NCBI RefSeq assembly: GCF_041296385.1
Contig: NC_091013.1
Location: 36,177,475-36,241,474, forward strand
Origin: Aphelocoma coerulescens
Lineage: Eukaryota; Chordata; Aves; Passeriformes; Corvidae
Direction of reading: 5' to 3'
DNA length: 64,000 bases
The translations under genes and the position numbers were made by a program. The notes under the pieces are model-generated. The model was not told where the DNA came from. It worked only from the letters and a program-made list of their open reading frames with translations, and searched no databases. Of the stretch, positions 13,901 through 26,300 are shown piece by piece (the first letter of the stretch is position 1; every line of letters begins with the position of its first letter).

Positions 13901-15379
13901 TTTTGCACATGGGACTTGCAGTAACCCACTCACGGATTACTTGGCTCTTAAGGTGATTTGTCAGTTGGAGTTATCTGCTTTGAATTGAGATGAGCTGCTT
14001 GACGCCTATATTTTCACTTCTGCTAACAGGAAGAGTTTGGTAGGAGAAGTTACAGAATTACATTCCAGGTACTATGAAATACTTGGTGGTGGTGTAGTAT
14101 ATGGTGATGTTTAATCGCAGAGACTGTGGCTAGAAATCCTCCTCACAGTGACAGCATTCTTGGTACTCTGTAAGCCATATTTGTTATTAGAAAATAAAAA
14201 ATATTATATATGAGACATTTCTTCTTTACCACACTTCCTATTATACCCATCAACACCATATATGCTGTGTGAGAAAGACCTTTAGTGAAATACTTCTGTC
14301 ACATGTGTTTAATTTTGCTCTGCTTGGCTCCACAGAGCAATAAGAACTGTCAGGCAAGGTCTGCTGAGCTGACAGCGATTTCATTGTCTTGGTGAGGACT
14401 CAACTACTTGGCTATCCATAGAAATGACATGCTGTGTAGTAGCTCTAGCACTGACAGGTTCAAAGCTGTCATCTTTCACCAGGGTTGTGTCTGCTTATGT
14501 GGTTGGTATTGTCCAGAGAACCCTGTAGTTCCCCCAGACCACAACCTGAAATCATGATATTTCAGCCTATGGCTAAATCAAGAACATCCCTTCAGCCAAG
14601 TTTTAGATTTCATCTGCAGTTCAGTTCTTCTTTACAGGCAGTTGGAGGTGTGGCTGGAGAAACAGCTCAATGCAGGCTGCAGTTCCGAAATGCTGGGTGG
14701 CCTCAGGATTTGTGGGGAGGTCTGTGGCACAGGCCACAGTGCAGCAGCTGTGCTGCAAGCAATTCCCACATCGCCTCCAAGCTGGGAGTAAGAGACAGTC
14801 ACACTTCAGGCTGCAGCTGAGACTAGTCTTGCAACCACTTTATATATCATAAATGCAGTGGAAAGCAATTGAGGATGGGTTGCAAATGGCAAAATTAGCA
14901 TCAGTTTACAGAAAGCTTGATATTCAATTGCAACAATTGCAAAACAATTCCTGTCTAGTTCAAAAAGAATAGGGAAAGTAAAAAACAAAAATGGGACAGA
15001 TGAGATGAGTTCTGAGTAGGACTTCAGAGTCTAAGTAAAAATGATAACTTGCTATTCAGATAATTTTTAAATTCATAATGTAGTTTCCATTCTTGGCTAA
15101 TTTTTCACAGTAAGTAAATTCACAACACACATTTCCAGCTGATAGTGTATTTCTGCAAATAAAAGGTAAAGATCTGATTGATACTACAATAATTTAAAAA
15201 AATACTTCTCTAGTAAAGATCCTTAATTAGGTGGGAATGTCTAATTCTATTTAATGTGTTATACATGGAAATCTTTAATATTTCTTAATTTCAAAAGTAT
15301 TTCTTCAAGTGGAAGAAATGTTTTACCAAACATTTTTGCTGACAGTCCAATTCTTGGATCCTTTTTCATCTGCTTAGTC
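10951..15379. other. AT-rich noncoding DNA
   Basis: No gene is seen. Overlapping frames on both strands near 13453-13698 and a 111-codon frame at 14485-14820 show no domain. The 14640-14830 part is GC-richer than its surroundings (repeated CTGCAG and TGCAGG words) and could be a degraded repeat, but I cannot name it. A C-rich stretch lies near 13180-13250. Confidence 0.6.
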
Positions 15380-15440
15380 AAAGGTTGGAGTTGATGATCT
15401 CAGAGGTTTTTTCCAGCCTAATTGATTCTGTGATTCTGTA
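15380..15440 (+). mobile_element. CR1 LINE, 3' terminal fragment, plus strand
   Basis: The segment begins AAGGTTGGAGTTGATGATCT, continues with a CAGAGGTTTTTTCCAGCC block, and ends in two tandem ATTCTGTG-type units. This is the hallmark 3' end of avian CR1. About 60 bp remain, consistent with the severe 5' truncation usual for CR1 copies. No poly(A) tail is expected, because CR1 ends in short tandem units instead. Confidence 0.88.
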
Positions 15441-15888
15441 TCAGAGATAAATTAGAGAAATAATTGTGACATATTGAGTAGTTGCAGAAGTTTGATTTGG
15501 GGTATTGTTCAGACTAATGTGTAATTAATTGTGAGAGATCCTGGGAAAAAAATTCCTGTTGTGCAATTTAATTCATATCAGTGACATGTATTTCATAAAT
15601 TCACTTTTGTTCAACAAAAGAGCAATTACAAAGCTAGTTTAAAGGGAAGAAAATATTTTAAAAGGTATGCTATTTTTACTTCAGATACTTCCCTGCTCTG
15701 ACACCAGTGTAGCGACCTGGGAACACTTTTACATGACTGCTCTTTTCACTTACAAATTGAAATAAGGGAGAATTAAGAATTCACGTGATCATAAAGAAAG
15801 TTTCAGACTTTATTGAAATTATTTCTGCAAAACTGAGAGGAAGTCTTAAAATGTTTTGAGATAACTCAGTTGTCTTTGCACGATTCAG
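15441..15888. other. AT-rich noncoding DNA
   Basis: No gene or repeat recognised between the CR1 tail and the CpG-rich islet. Confidence 0.65.
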
Positions 15889-16210
15889 GCCGTGTCCACC
15901 GCGGGCGCGGTGCTACCGACCGAGAAAGGTCAGCGGCCACTGATGGTTAATGTGACTTGGGAGGCACTGCCCAGGGTCACAGGATATGCCAGCTCTGCAC
16001 TGCTGCTCCTGAGAGCTGGCTGTAAGCATGGCTGGCAGCTTCATGTCGTGGTAGGCAAGCAGATCAGGGTCAGCCTTGTGCCCTTAGCAACTAAAACACC
16101 CTCAACAGGCCCTCTGCTATGGGCAGGCTGTGGGAAGGCAGCCCTCTTACAGAGAAGTCTGTTCTGGGGAGAGCCTTGGCAATCTGAATTGTTTCCTCTC
16201 TCTTACTCCT
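15889..16210. other. Small GC- and CpG-rich islet
   Basis: About 320 bp clearly richer in G+C than the DNA on either side, with CpGs packed at its left edge (CCGCGGGCGCGG within 15898-15909, and further CpGs to about 15935). A 111-codon plus-strand frame (15892-16227) covers it, but its translation has no recognisable domain and no splice context was established. It is shorter and more localised than a typical gene promoter island. A degraded repeat or a retrocopied fragment are alternatives. Confidence 0.4.
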
Positions 16211-18375
16211 CGTTTCTCCCTGGTTGACATTTTGATGCGATAAATCTGTCACCATTCCTAAATCCTCAATTCATTTCGATGTAATAATCTATTATGTGAG
16301 TGGTTGATCAGGTGTAGACCTCTTTTCTGGTTTCAAAATGAGTTCCAAGCAGCAGCTAAAATACACAGATGTCAGTTTCTTGTTGTGTGTAATGTCACAT
16401 AGCTGTAAAAACACTTCACAAATATATGCAACGGAAATATATTTTCTAAGGGATGAACAAATGATTGTGAAGAACATAAAAATTGAAAAATAGCAGTATT
16501 TTTGAGGACTTCATTAACTCAGACATGAATTTGAGCATTCAGTAGAACAAAAAGAGAAGGAACTTCAGATTGTCATATTTGTTATAATCTATATTGTCAT
16601 CAAAAAATAGTGAATAAAGTTGTTTAAAACAGTTGTTCTGAAATGCCATTATGTCATTTTTCAAGACATTATGTTGACAGAAAATTGCTCCCTAACCTGC
16701 AAAATGCCAGACTGTGAGTACAGTCTCCAAGTGATTTCTAAGTAAAGGAACAGGTGAATATATTTATATCCATAAACTGGTTTGCTGCAGAATTAATTTT
16801 AGCCTTTAGAAGTCAGATTTCAATTCAATTCTATATTTCAAGATAATAATCTTCTACATAGAAACAAAATAAAAACAAAATTATTTTCAAATATTGGTTG
16901 AATGAAAAAGAAATTATTTTGAAAATTAGGTATACTCAGGATGTGTAGCAAATCTGTGATAGCAACTGATGTGAATATAAGAGAGGAGCAAAAGTAAACC
17001 CACTAAGAAGTTTCACAAAACATTATACAGTAGTTAGATAGCTAAACTAGGAGAAGAAAGATATTAAATGTTCATTCCAAGTCCTTCTATAATGGTGAGT
17101 AGGTCTGCACAGTGCAAACGTGTTTCTTAGTCAGAAATACTTGTTAACTATCACATCTGTCACAGACACTGCTTTAACTGAAGTTGCTTTGGTTTCAAAT
17201 GATAGAACTTAAGCTTTGATTCCACCAAAGTGTTCACAGCTCTCACACATATGTTATTTTAAGTCACTGCATTCCTTCCTTATGCAGTGCTGCATTCTTG
17301 CCCCAGCCATGCAGAGATTCAGCCTCATGAAACAAAAGAATATTTAGTTAGGTAAAAAAAAAATTTTGGTGTTGCAATCAAGCTCCATAAAGTCTTTCAG
17401 GACCAGATAAGATACACAACTCTATTAAATTCTCTATTCATTTTTGTTTTATCAACAAACAACTTTTTATTTGGGTGTATGAATCACTGTCACTGATAAC
17501 AGAAACAAATGAGCTGTATTCCCCAGATTAACTATAATGGATTTTTTTGTTGTTCTTGTTTGGTTTAATCTAATCTGAATTAGATTATAATTTAGATGGA
17601 GTAATTTATCTGGCTATAGAGAGCAAAAATGTGCAATTAAGTGCATGTGAGTTGTACCAGTTGGAGAACTACAATGTAAAATTGGTAGCCAGGTAAAAAT
17701 GCATCTGAAAAAAAAGACAACAAATACCTGTGCACACAAATACATACTATATATGCAAACGTGTCTCTGTGTGTATATATATATGTATATGCACTTATAC
17801 TGATTTATAAATCCCAAATGACATTTGCAATTTTTATAAGTTTTGTATTATATAGTTAGTCATTGCAATCCCCGGATTAAAAAAAAATAATCAATCTATC
17901 TAATCACTTATTTTATACATGTAAAAAACATCTGTTTGTAATATTACCAAAAAAATATATATATTCTAAACTTAACTAATGTTAAATAATTTTGACCACT
18001 TTTTTTTTTAATCAATGTGCACAAAACACTAAAACATCCATTCATAATGATTTCACAAAGTGAAACATTTAAGACCAAATAATCTTTTCTTATTGCTAAT
18101 TCATTTTGTGTGAGATACATTAAAAAAGAAATCCCTTTTAATAGGGCTAGAGGATCCTGTTTGGAATACTCTATATTTCTCTTTTTCTCTGTTACAATCG
18201 ATAAAATAATGACTTTACAGACAGATTGTTAGCAGATAGATAAATTCAGGCTTTCAGCCCATCTTTGTTTTTCACATGAGTATCAGCAACCACTATGTAA
18301 AATCAGCAGCATACAAGTTAAACAGAACTAGCAGATGGGTGAATTTCACACAGTCTTTTCAAAATTAATATGGAT
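16211..18375. other. AT-rich noncoding DNA
   Basis: No gene or transposon recognised. Frames of 60-70 codons are of chance length. A TG/TA microsatellite lies within it and is listed separately. Confidence 0.65.
17768..17791. repeat. Short TG/TA microsatellite
   Basis: A run of alternating GT then TA dinucleotides with one TG interruption. It explains the tyrosine/isoleucine-rich minus-strand frame across it. Confidence 0.75.
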
Positions 18376-18410
18376 GGGGGGAGGGGGGAGGGAAGAGAGG
18401 GAAGCATGGG
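18376..18410 (+). other. Putative G-quadruplex motif
   Basis: Five G runs in 35 bp: two of six Gs separated by a single A, then three of three Gs with loops of 1, 6 and 6 bases. This satisfies the usual four-run, short-loop rule for an intramolecular G-quadruplex on the plus strand. It stands out in an AT-rich neighbourhood. No gene is adjacent. Confidence 0.7.
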
Positions 18411-20502
18411 AAATTACAGTGTTTTGTTGGTATAAAATGATGGAGTTGAAAAATATTAGCCTTTCACAGGAAGAGAAAATGTAGAAAATAGGAAAAGATT
18501 AAGGCCCAAATGAAATGATCTGAATACTGGCTGTTACCTACTTTGGCAGATGGGAGAGAGAAATTTTCTGTGCTGCGAGTATTTTTCATTTTCTCTGTAT
18601 TAGAAATAAAATAATGGAAAAATTAAATTCAAACTCTCCTTCAATATTAGAAAGACCTAACAGACAATTGTTGGGTTTTAAATATTTTTAAACTGCTGGG
18701 AAAAAAAAAAAACCTTATTTGGTTGCCAAGTATTTGAAAAGTCTTTTGATATGTGAAAAAGAATTGATAATGCACTGTTGATAATAATATCAGCTGTCAG
18801 TCTACTAGTTTGGACAGCATAGCACACACACGCCAGAAGACAGAATCTTGCTTTATTATTATCTTTAAATACTCTATGCCTAGAAAGTGAGTTAAATATT
18901 ACTAACTGAATCATCATGCATATGCAGAAAACAGGCATTATACAATATACTATACATACTCCAGATACTGGCATGGAGGTATTTCATATTTCTGTTAATT
19001 TTAGCTAATCATTAATTAGAATTTAAAGCTGCAACAAAGGACATGACAGAAATATGTAACATAATTCATGCCTTGATGTGTCTAGAAATAAAAGCAGAAA
19101 AAAAGTAGAAATCCATAGGAACAGAAATCCTGATAGAAAGTTAATACCTGAATTTTTCTACAGAGATGTAAAGCATGTAAAAATCCTATGAGAAAACCAA
19201 TACCTTGGTGACTAAAAATAGGTTTCATAGCTCATTAGAGTGTCTGTGGTTATTATGTGGATTCCTTAAGAAAATGTATACTTCACAAATTCTTCTATGT
19301 GCATTTGACTTGGGAAATCTATGCAAGAAGCAATTGGCAGAGTCAGACTGACAGTACATTTAATCTGTTGCAATGATACGACGAATCTTAGTATAGGTCA
19401 TTTATTCTGTTTGGTGTTGGGGAATTGGCACACCTATCTGTCAGACAGAAAATTCTGCTCTGAAATTAAGGTTTGGGTGCCTTCATTTCTGTGCTGCATA
19501 TCTATATTTTGCTGCAAAGTCAATAGGAACTGGCATGGAATAGTACTGCACCTGTCACAGGGCTCATAATGGAATATCATTGAATTCAGTTTTTCATTCA
19601 GTCAGACAGAGATCTTAAGAATAAATGGACAGCTATCATACAGAGAAAACTGAACTTTTACACTTAAACAATGCCATTGGTATTAATGAGCAATTATATA
19701 GACCTGACAGGAGTCAGGTCCATTTAAAAGAAAGTGCACCTTAGATGCACAGGGTGCTTCCTCCTCATATTAGATAGAATCAGGAAGGGGGAGGGGAAAA
19801 AAAACCAAGGAAGTCAAAGTATGAGTAAAAAAGTAGGAGAAGCATAAATATAGATGTTAATTAGTCCTATTTCCTCATAGTAACTGAGGTAGGAGTGGAT
19901 CATAGTGCTCATGTGACACTTTCACATCTATGTGCTTCAGTTGCCACATGCTGCTGTAGAGGTAAGTTGTAAATCCAGCATTCCTCTCAAGGTTGAAGCT
20001 GGGGACAAGAGAATGTGCTTACACTGTTCATTGCAGAGTGCCAAGTATCAGCACTGCTTCAGAGAGCTTGCTAATTTATTTTGTACAGAAGAAATGGACA
20101 GAGGACATGTGTTCAGGGCACATGCTAGAAGGAGGGAAAATAAAAGTCTTCCAATCTGCCAGCATCAAAGGGTATTTCAATATATTATATTAGCTAAAGA
20201 ACGTAAGACTTGACCTCAATGGATTTTTGGGAGCCAGCTTGAACAGCTTTGCCATAATTAGACAGTCATTCTATTAATTCACCTGCATGCTTTAATCTTG
20301 GTGAGAAATGCTGCATTTCTTTTCTTTCCTATTGTAATGCATAGTCATTTTACTTTTTCACCTTAGGGATTCTGATTAATACATGGAGGTATTGCTTACT
20401 GCCTTATGATTATGATGGAGATGAGTGGAACAGCCAAATGAGCCTAGAATAAGGTAGCAAATTTTTCTCTAATAAAAACCTGGCTAGCTATGTTTAAAAT
20501 AG
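18411..20502. other. AT-rich noncoding DNA
   Basis: No gene recognised. Frames of up to 98 codons (18678-18974 minus, 19932-20213 plus) have no recognisable domains. Confidence 0.65.
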
Positions 20503-20531
20503 TATATATACTTATATTTTAAGTATATATA
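20503..20531. repeat. AT hairpin, 12-bp perfect stem
   Basis: Left arm TATATATACTTA (20503-20514) and its exact reverse complement TAAGTATATATA (20520-20531) flank a 5-base loop. It is a simple inverted repeat in TA-rich DNA, and no function is implied. Confidence 0.8.
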
Positions 20532-20543
20532 TATTTATTTATA

Positions 20544-20569
20544 TTTTAAGTCTATATCTATACTTAAAA
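20544..20569. repeat. AT hairpin, 8-bp perfect stem
   Basis: Arms TTTTAAGT and ACTTAAAA flank a 10-base loop. It sits only 12 bp after the first hairpin and shares its TTTTAAGT/ACTTA words, so the pair may come from a local duplication. Confidence 0.7.
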
Positions 20570-23098
20570 ATTATAATTACAGAATACCTCTTGTAAACCA
20601 GATACAATTTTCAGTTTATGTTACCAGACAATAGTAGTTTACCAGTCATTTAATAGTGCAGATAATTCAGGGCATTGTCAGCCCTATGAGGAAGGCACCT
20701 CTTCATGTCTAAATGTTTCCTGTATTTGAAGAATTTTTGTACTGAGTGTACCTATGCACTGTTTGCAATGTAATTCTGGGGAAGCAGTGGCGATATCAAA
20801 GTTCAAGAAACCTTGAAACTTATTTATCTTAAGATTTGAAAAGACATTTGAAGTGGCATAAGAAACAATGAAAGAATAAGAAGTTCCCAGACAGGATTTA
20901 ATATGGTATGGAAGTAAGAAAAAAACCCCAAACAAAACTAAAATTATTTCTGTTGACAAGCTAGTCTTGCAGACAGGAATTGCATCCATTTTTCACCAGG
21001 TTTTAAATTAGGACTTTCACCATTGTACTGTCCTTCCAAACTAAAGTTGATTGGTGGGATGAACTGACTGATAAACTAGAAAAAACCCTGAGTTTTGGAT
21101 GCTGGGAGAAATTTTACTGACCTTAGATAAGATGCCAATGAAAAATCAGCAACATGTAAAGAATTTCTGTTGGTTATAAATAACCAGCACTAAAAAATAG
21201 AAGAAACTGCTCGTAGTAATCTCATTAATCTTCTATTAGATAACTTCATTCACAAAAGAAAAAGAATTACTTTTAAAAGTCACGAACATAACTATTTTGT
21301 TGAATCAGACCCAGAATACTCGCTGATCCCGCAGATACTTGCACTTGTGCAAATGAGCAATCAGACATTGAAGCAATTTTCAGTACTTCTATACTTCTAA
21401 AATGTTTGTTCGATTGGAAATGAAAGGATTGATTTAGCAGGCATATAAAATGATCACCCACTGTTCTTTCCAGCCAGAAAAAAACCACTTTTTTATAAAA
21501 CTAAGGTTTTGAGGCTTGAGGATCTGGTTTCCAAGGCCCTACACTTTTCTCACTTTAAGGTAGCACAGAGCAATCCACCACAACAAAGGTAGTTGGCTCA
21601 GCATTTTAGGTGAAAATCTGTGGAATGAAAATACTTTCTTGTGTTGTTAAAAGTAAGTGCAAGTCATTCAGATGCTGTAAGAGTGAGCACAGGACACTAG
21701 TGCAATTAAAACATCATTGTAAATCCTCATGCAAGATCAAATAATAAAAACATTGCTAGAAAACTCTGTGAAGGGTGATGTCAAGTGGCGAGACACAGTT
21801 AGGAGAAGTAGTATAAAGGCTTTTTATAAAACTTAAGGGGTTAATGCCTGCATTACAGTGACTAAAGACCACAGATAATACGGATTCATTGTGCTTAGGT
21901 CTGCACAACCCCAGAAATCTGGGATCCCGGAATACAGAGTTTCCAAATTGCAGGTTTGGTTCTTCAACAGCCTCTCTAATAACAGCCTCTGGAAGGAATT
22001 GCTTGTGTCCTTTTCCATGCTATGTTTTTTGTAGTGTTATTCTTCTTGTCTTTCTTTTTTTTTCCCCAGCTACTCTAGATTAATTATCTTTTTAAGTTTA
22101 AATATCTTTTGCACAGGATGCTACCATGGGTCCACTAATGAGACACAGTTGGCAATGACGTTTTTATGAAGAAGGCTTCTTGTAAAGATGGGTTAGAGAT
22201 CCAAAAGGCTCAGTGGTTTTCTTTCCAAAACTTCACATTTTCTGTCAAAAACAGAGTATCCAACAAAATTTTGACAAAAGTTTTCAGATTTTAAAGAATT
22301 GCTTGAAATGAAATATTTAGACTGTTCATATATATATATAGATCACAAACAATGAAATAATAAGAGAATTTTTAAATTATTTTTTAATAATTCAAGCATT
22401 CATTTTTAAAATACCCAATACATAACTTTGTATAATATAAAAATTTTCCAATATCAAATATATATATAATATAATGGTTTTTGCATTACAGTTCAGGAAA
22501 TGTGCTGTATATCATGTATATGTGTGTGTGTGTGTGTTAAATTTAATATTATATGCAAATTGAACAGAAATAAGATTTTTATGTTGACACAAACACTGTT
22601 GCCACACTTAAAACATTACCAGAATAAAACATTTGCACATTATTGAAACAAATATTGACACATATGCTGAAACAAACAAATATTGAAGCAAATTAATCCA
22701 CAATACTGAAATGTTTTATAAATTGGTCTCTATAAAATGGTATTGGCCAGATGATATCTGTCCAAGCTAATTTTTACACACCTTGAATTTTACTGCCAGA
22801 ATTGTCAGAAACTTGAGCAGACTTCATGCTATTTCCTGTTGGAGACACTTTCCATTATGGGCCTACTCTGAGCAGTTAAATTACAGACCCCTGCATAATG
22901 TCTTTAGAAAGCACCTACCACCTGCAGTAACACCAAAGGGCTTTATTCTTATATGATGTAATGAAATGTAACTCAAGGGCAGCTTCTGTAAAATCCCTTC
23001 ATGTCTATTACTTGAGGATCCCTCCTTAAATAAAATATATGAACATTTTACACTATATAATACTATTATTTAATACTAAGTAAATAATGAGAATGTGG
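20570..23098. other. AT-rich noncoding DNA with TA and TG runs
   Basis: No gene recognised. Simple dinucleotide runs near 22328-22340 (TA), 22458-22468 (TA) and 22521-22537 (TG) lie in a very AT-rich 250-bp stretch. Open frames are chance length. Confidence 0.65.
22521..22537. repeat. TG microsatellite
   Basis: Eight uninterrupted TG units, preceded by TA-rich sequence. Such TA/TG runs are common length-variable loci. Confidence 0.85.
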
Positions 23099-23325
23099 TA
23101 TCATAGACTCATGTAATAGTTCATGTTGGAAGTATCCTTTAAAGGTCATTTAGACAAGGTTCACTCCCCCCCCACCCCAACGAACAGGGACATCTTCAAC
23201 CAGATCAGGTTGCTCAGACCCCCATCCAACCTGACCCTGAATGTTTCTAGGAATGGTGCATCCACCATTTCTGTGGGCAACCTCTTTCATCTCCTTCATT
23301 GTAAAAAAGCTTCTTTAATGTATTT
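23099..23325 (-). mobile_element. CR1 LINE 3' fragment, minus strand
   Basis: Read on the plus strand, it starts with the inverted CR1 tail (TCATAGACTCATG), then shows the inverted CR1 3' UTR blocks: a TTGGAAGTATCCTTTAAAGG block, CATCTTCAACCAGATCAGGT, and TCCAACCTGACCCTGAATGT. It continues to a TTGTAAAAAAGCTTCTTTAATG block near 23320 and then fades. About 225 bp of the terminal CR1 sequence remain. Differences from the expected consensus are spread throughout, suggesting an old copy. A C-rich run at 23165-23178 appears to be a local expansion of the CCCCC stretch. The 94-codon plus-strand frame here (23123-23407) is antisense to CR1 and not a gene. Confidence 0.92.
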
Positions 23326-26300
23326 GGTATGTTCCAAACTATGCCAGATATATTTACTGATAGAAGGTAAAATGAAAACATTTTTTGTTAAAAGGCAGAA
23401 ACTCTGAGTGCATCTTAATTAAAATACGACTTCTTGAGTATTTATTTTGAACATTTAGATATAAAGTTCAACTTTTCAAATAATTTTCCTAGGAGTGCCC
23501 AAGTGCTTAAAAACAGGAAAGGAACTAAGGCCAAGCAGCATTTCAAAGTGTTTAGAGATGAGCTGAGGATGCTGAAATACCAATAAAAATGGGAATGCTC
23601 TGATTTGAAGGTTGGGTTTTGCTCCTTGGTTTATGTCATTCATGCCATTGCATCAGCCCACATTCTAATGAAATGTTAACACAGGAATTGCACATGAGCA
23701 AGAACTTGCTGTGGTTTCTGTGAGGCTAGCTTTTGCTGTCAAATCTTTTGTGTGGGAGGCTAGCATTTAACGTGATGGTCTGATTGAACATGAATTGTTC
23801 TTAACTGGCTACATGCCACAACCTTCAAATAGAGTGCTTGTCAAGAGATGGCTAACAAAGACAGGCTAGGCAAAGCTGAACAGCCCAGGAGCTCTTTGTG
23901 TTCACACCAGAACAGGCTTAGTGAACTGATGGAAAATGAGCCCAGACAACCCTCCAGGGTCTTCTGGTTTGTAGTTTGTCTACTTCAGGACAAAAAAAAA
24001 GAAAAGGAAAAAAAAAAGATAAAGTCTTGCTAGGAATTTTCTGAGTTCTGTGGGGGTTTTTTTTGATGGTTTGAGGAGGAACTTCTTTCCCAGGCAGGGA
24101 ATAAGAAGTGTGCCTTTTCACTGCTGTGGAAGAGTACTTTTTAAAATCTCCAAGATGTTTTGATTTGCAGCTCACTGAGCAGTAGTGCAGTCCTCCTAAT
24201 CAAGACATTAGCAGGTTTGCCAGGCATTCTCTATGTGTAGGGTCTCTCCTAGGTTAAATTGCTCTGTTAAGGTCCGAAGACTTCTTCATCATTTGAGTGT
24301 ACTACTACTTAAAGCTTCTTTTATTGTTAGTGCTGAAGTATGTATTGACTGGAACAGTAACTAGCCAATTCTCCCTCTGCTGCAATCCCCTACTCAAATA
24401 TAACCATTTGCTGGCAGAAAACAAATTCCTTGTCAAGTTTTCAGCAACAGTTTATGAATTTAATTTGCATTCAGGATTGTATTGTGCTGCTAAATGAAGC
24501 CAACAGCTAGGTTCTTCACTTTCCCTTAGTACAGGATGCATTCCTAAATACATGGTGCTGAACGCTGAACCTGCTTATACCTCCTTTCATCCTCCAAAAT
24601 TTCCTTATGATGTGCCGTGATGTTTGCTCACAACTTTTTTTTCTGCTTATTTGTGATAGCTTCAAATTTTTCAAAAAAATAGAGGATTTCCCTTTATGAT
24701 AGTATTGATCCTTAAACATGGTCCAACTTTTTTCACCTGAGAAAGAAAACATAGCAGAGTCCATGAAGGTTTAACAGTGCAGTGCCCTTTATATGGAATG
24801 TATTCACACAGGTTTCAATTTAAAGAGGTTATGCAGTCCTTTGATGGGGTGTGTTAGCTGGACATCCATTAAAAGTGACCTGAACTGGGCTGTAAGAATC
24901 TTGCATGTTATACTGAAATGTGTCCTTTAGATTGTGTACATGTTAATAGTATATTAGATATTTCTGTTGCTTCTGGGGGAATCTTTAGAATTGTAAATAG
25001 GACATGTTTTAAAAGTGAAGACCATACTTCACTGTTGTCTAAACCCCAATCCACACTACTCTGTAACTCCCTGTCATAATTACCTGCATTTAAAAAAAAT
25101 GCATTTCTGTGCTTGTTCAATTCCTCTACAGTGAAGCTTCTCAAGTATGAAAAGCGTAAGAATAACACTATTTTCATGAACATCAAAGGCAAAAAAAACT
25201 TTTATGTGTAAAGGTAAAATTTTGTGGTTTAGCCACATTTGTCCTTCAAGAGAAAGTGAAGCAGGAAAGAAAATAATGGAACAGCCTTTCGTTGACTTGT
25301 TGTGGGTATATAGCCATATAGCTTTTTACTGTCAGTGATTTACTCAGAAATCACTCCAACACTTTTCAGTGTAGCACAGCATTAGCTAGATCAGCCCTTC
25401 TCTGTCCTCCCTTCTAACTGCATTAACCCGTTGTCCTTGAATTTCTCCTTCAAGTTGTGAACAAAGAGCTCTTCAGCTTGGGTGGAAGTGGGAAATGTGG
25501 TTATTGATTTAGTCATGAATAAATGAAAGTGTGCTTGAATGTGTGAACCGATAAATGGATAGATGCTATTAGTTTTGTGTATTATAGAAAACTTTTTTTT
25601 CGTTTAAAAGCGATGTGCACGAGAATGCCAAGAGTCAGACACACACATACATTATTTCTAAGTCTTTATAAACCTTTTGAGGCTATCTGTATTTATGTGC
25701 TGGTGTAGGCTACACTGCATTTTAGAGCCAGATACCTCTGAAAGCACATTGCAGTCCTGTCTGGAGGAACAAACAATTGGGAAGAGACACACTTGTGAGT
25801 CTGTTTCTCCCTGAGAAGATCAGGATGCAGCTCCAGAGGGTATCCCAGGAAATCTGTGGGTTGTGTGAGGTAGACACAGATTCAGAAAACCCTTCTATAC
25901 CAAGGTTTTAAAAAAAAAAAATTTTTTTTAACTGTTTTTAGATGAAATAAAAGATCTATAGTTATTCCACTACATAACAAAGTCTTACTTACCTGTGCCT
26001 GGTTTCCTTTATTTGTACTAGCACATCTTCATTTCCCTGAGATCTGTGCTTTCTAGAGGTTTCTTTACACAATATTTCTAGTTATCCTAGTAGCTATGTA
26101 TGTAACATCAATCATCATGTCTTGTACAGTGTAAAAAGCAAGACTATTATATTATTAATGCAACACAAAGAAACACACACATATCAGGACAGCTTATTTT
26201 GATAATAGATGGAAATACATTTTGTGCTGTAAAAGACAATCCGACACCAGCTTGTTAAAACCAAAATTGAAGGTTTATTTGCTTAATTAATTTGGTAAAA

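Noticed and set aside
25910..25929. A8T8 palindrome
   Set aside because: It is just adjoining A and T runs, common in AT-rich DNA, with no neighbouring signal such as a gene end to make it a terminator.
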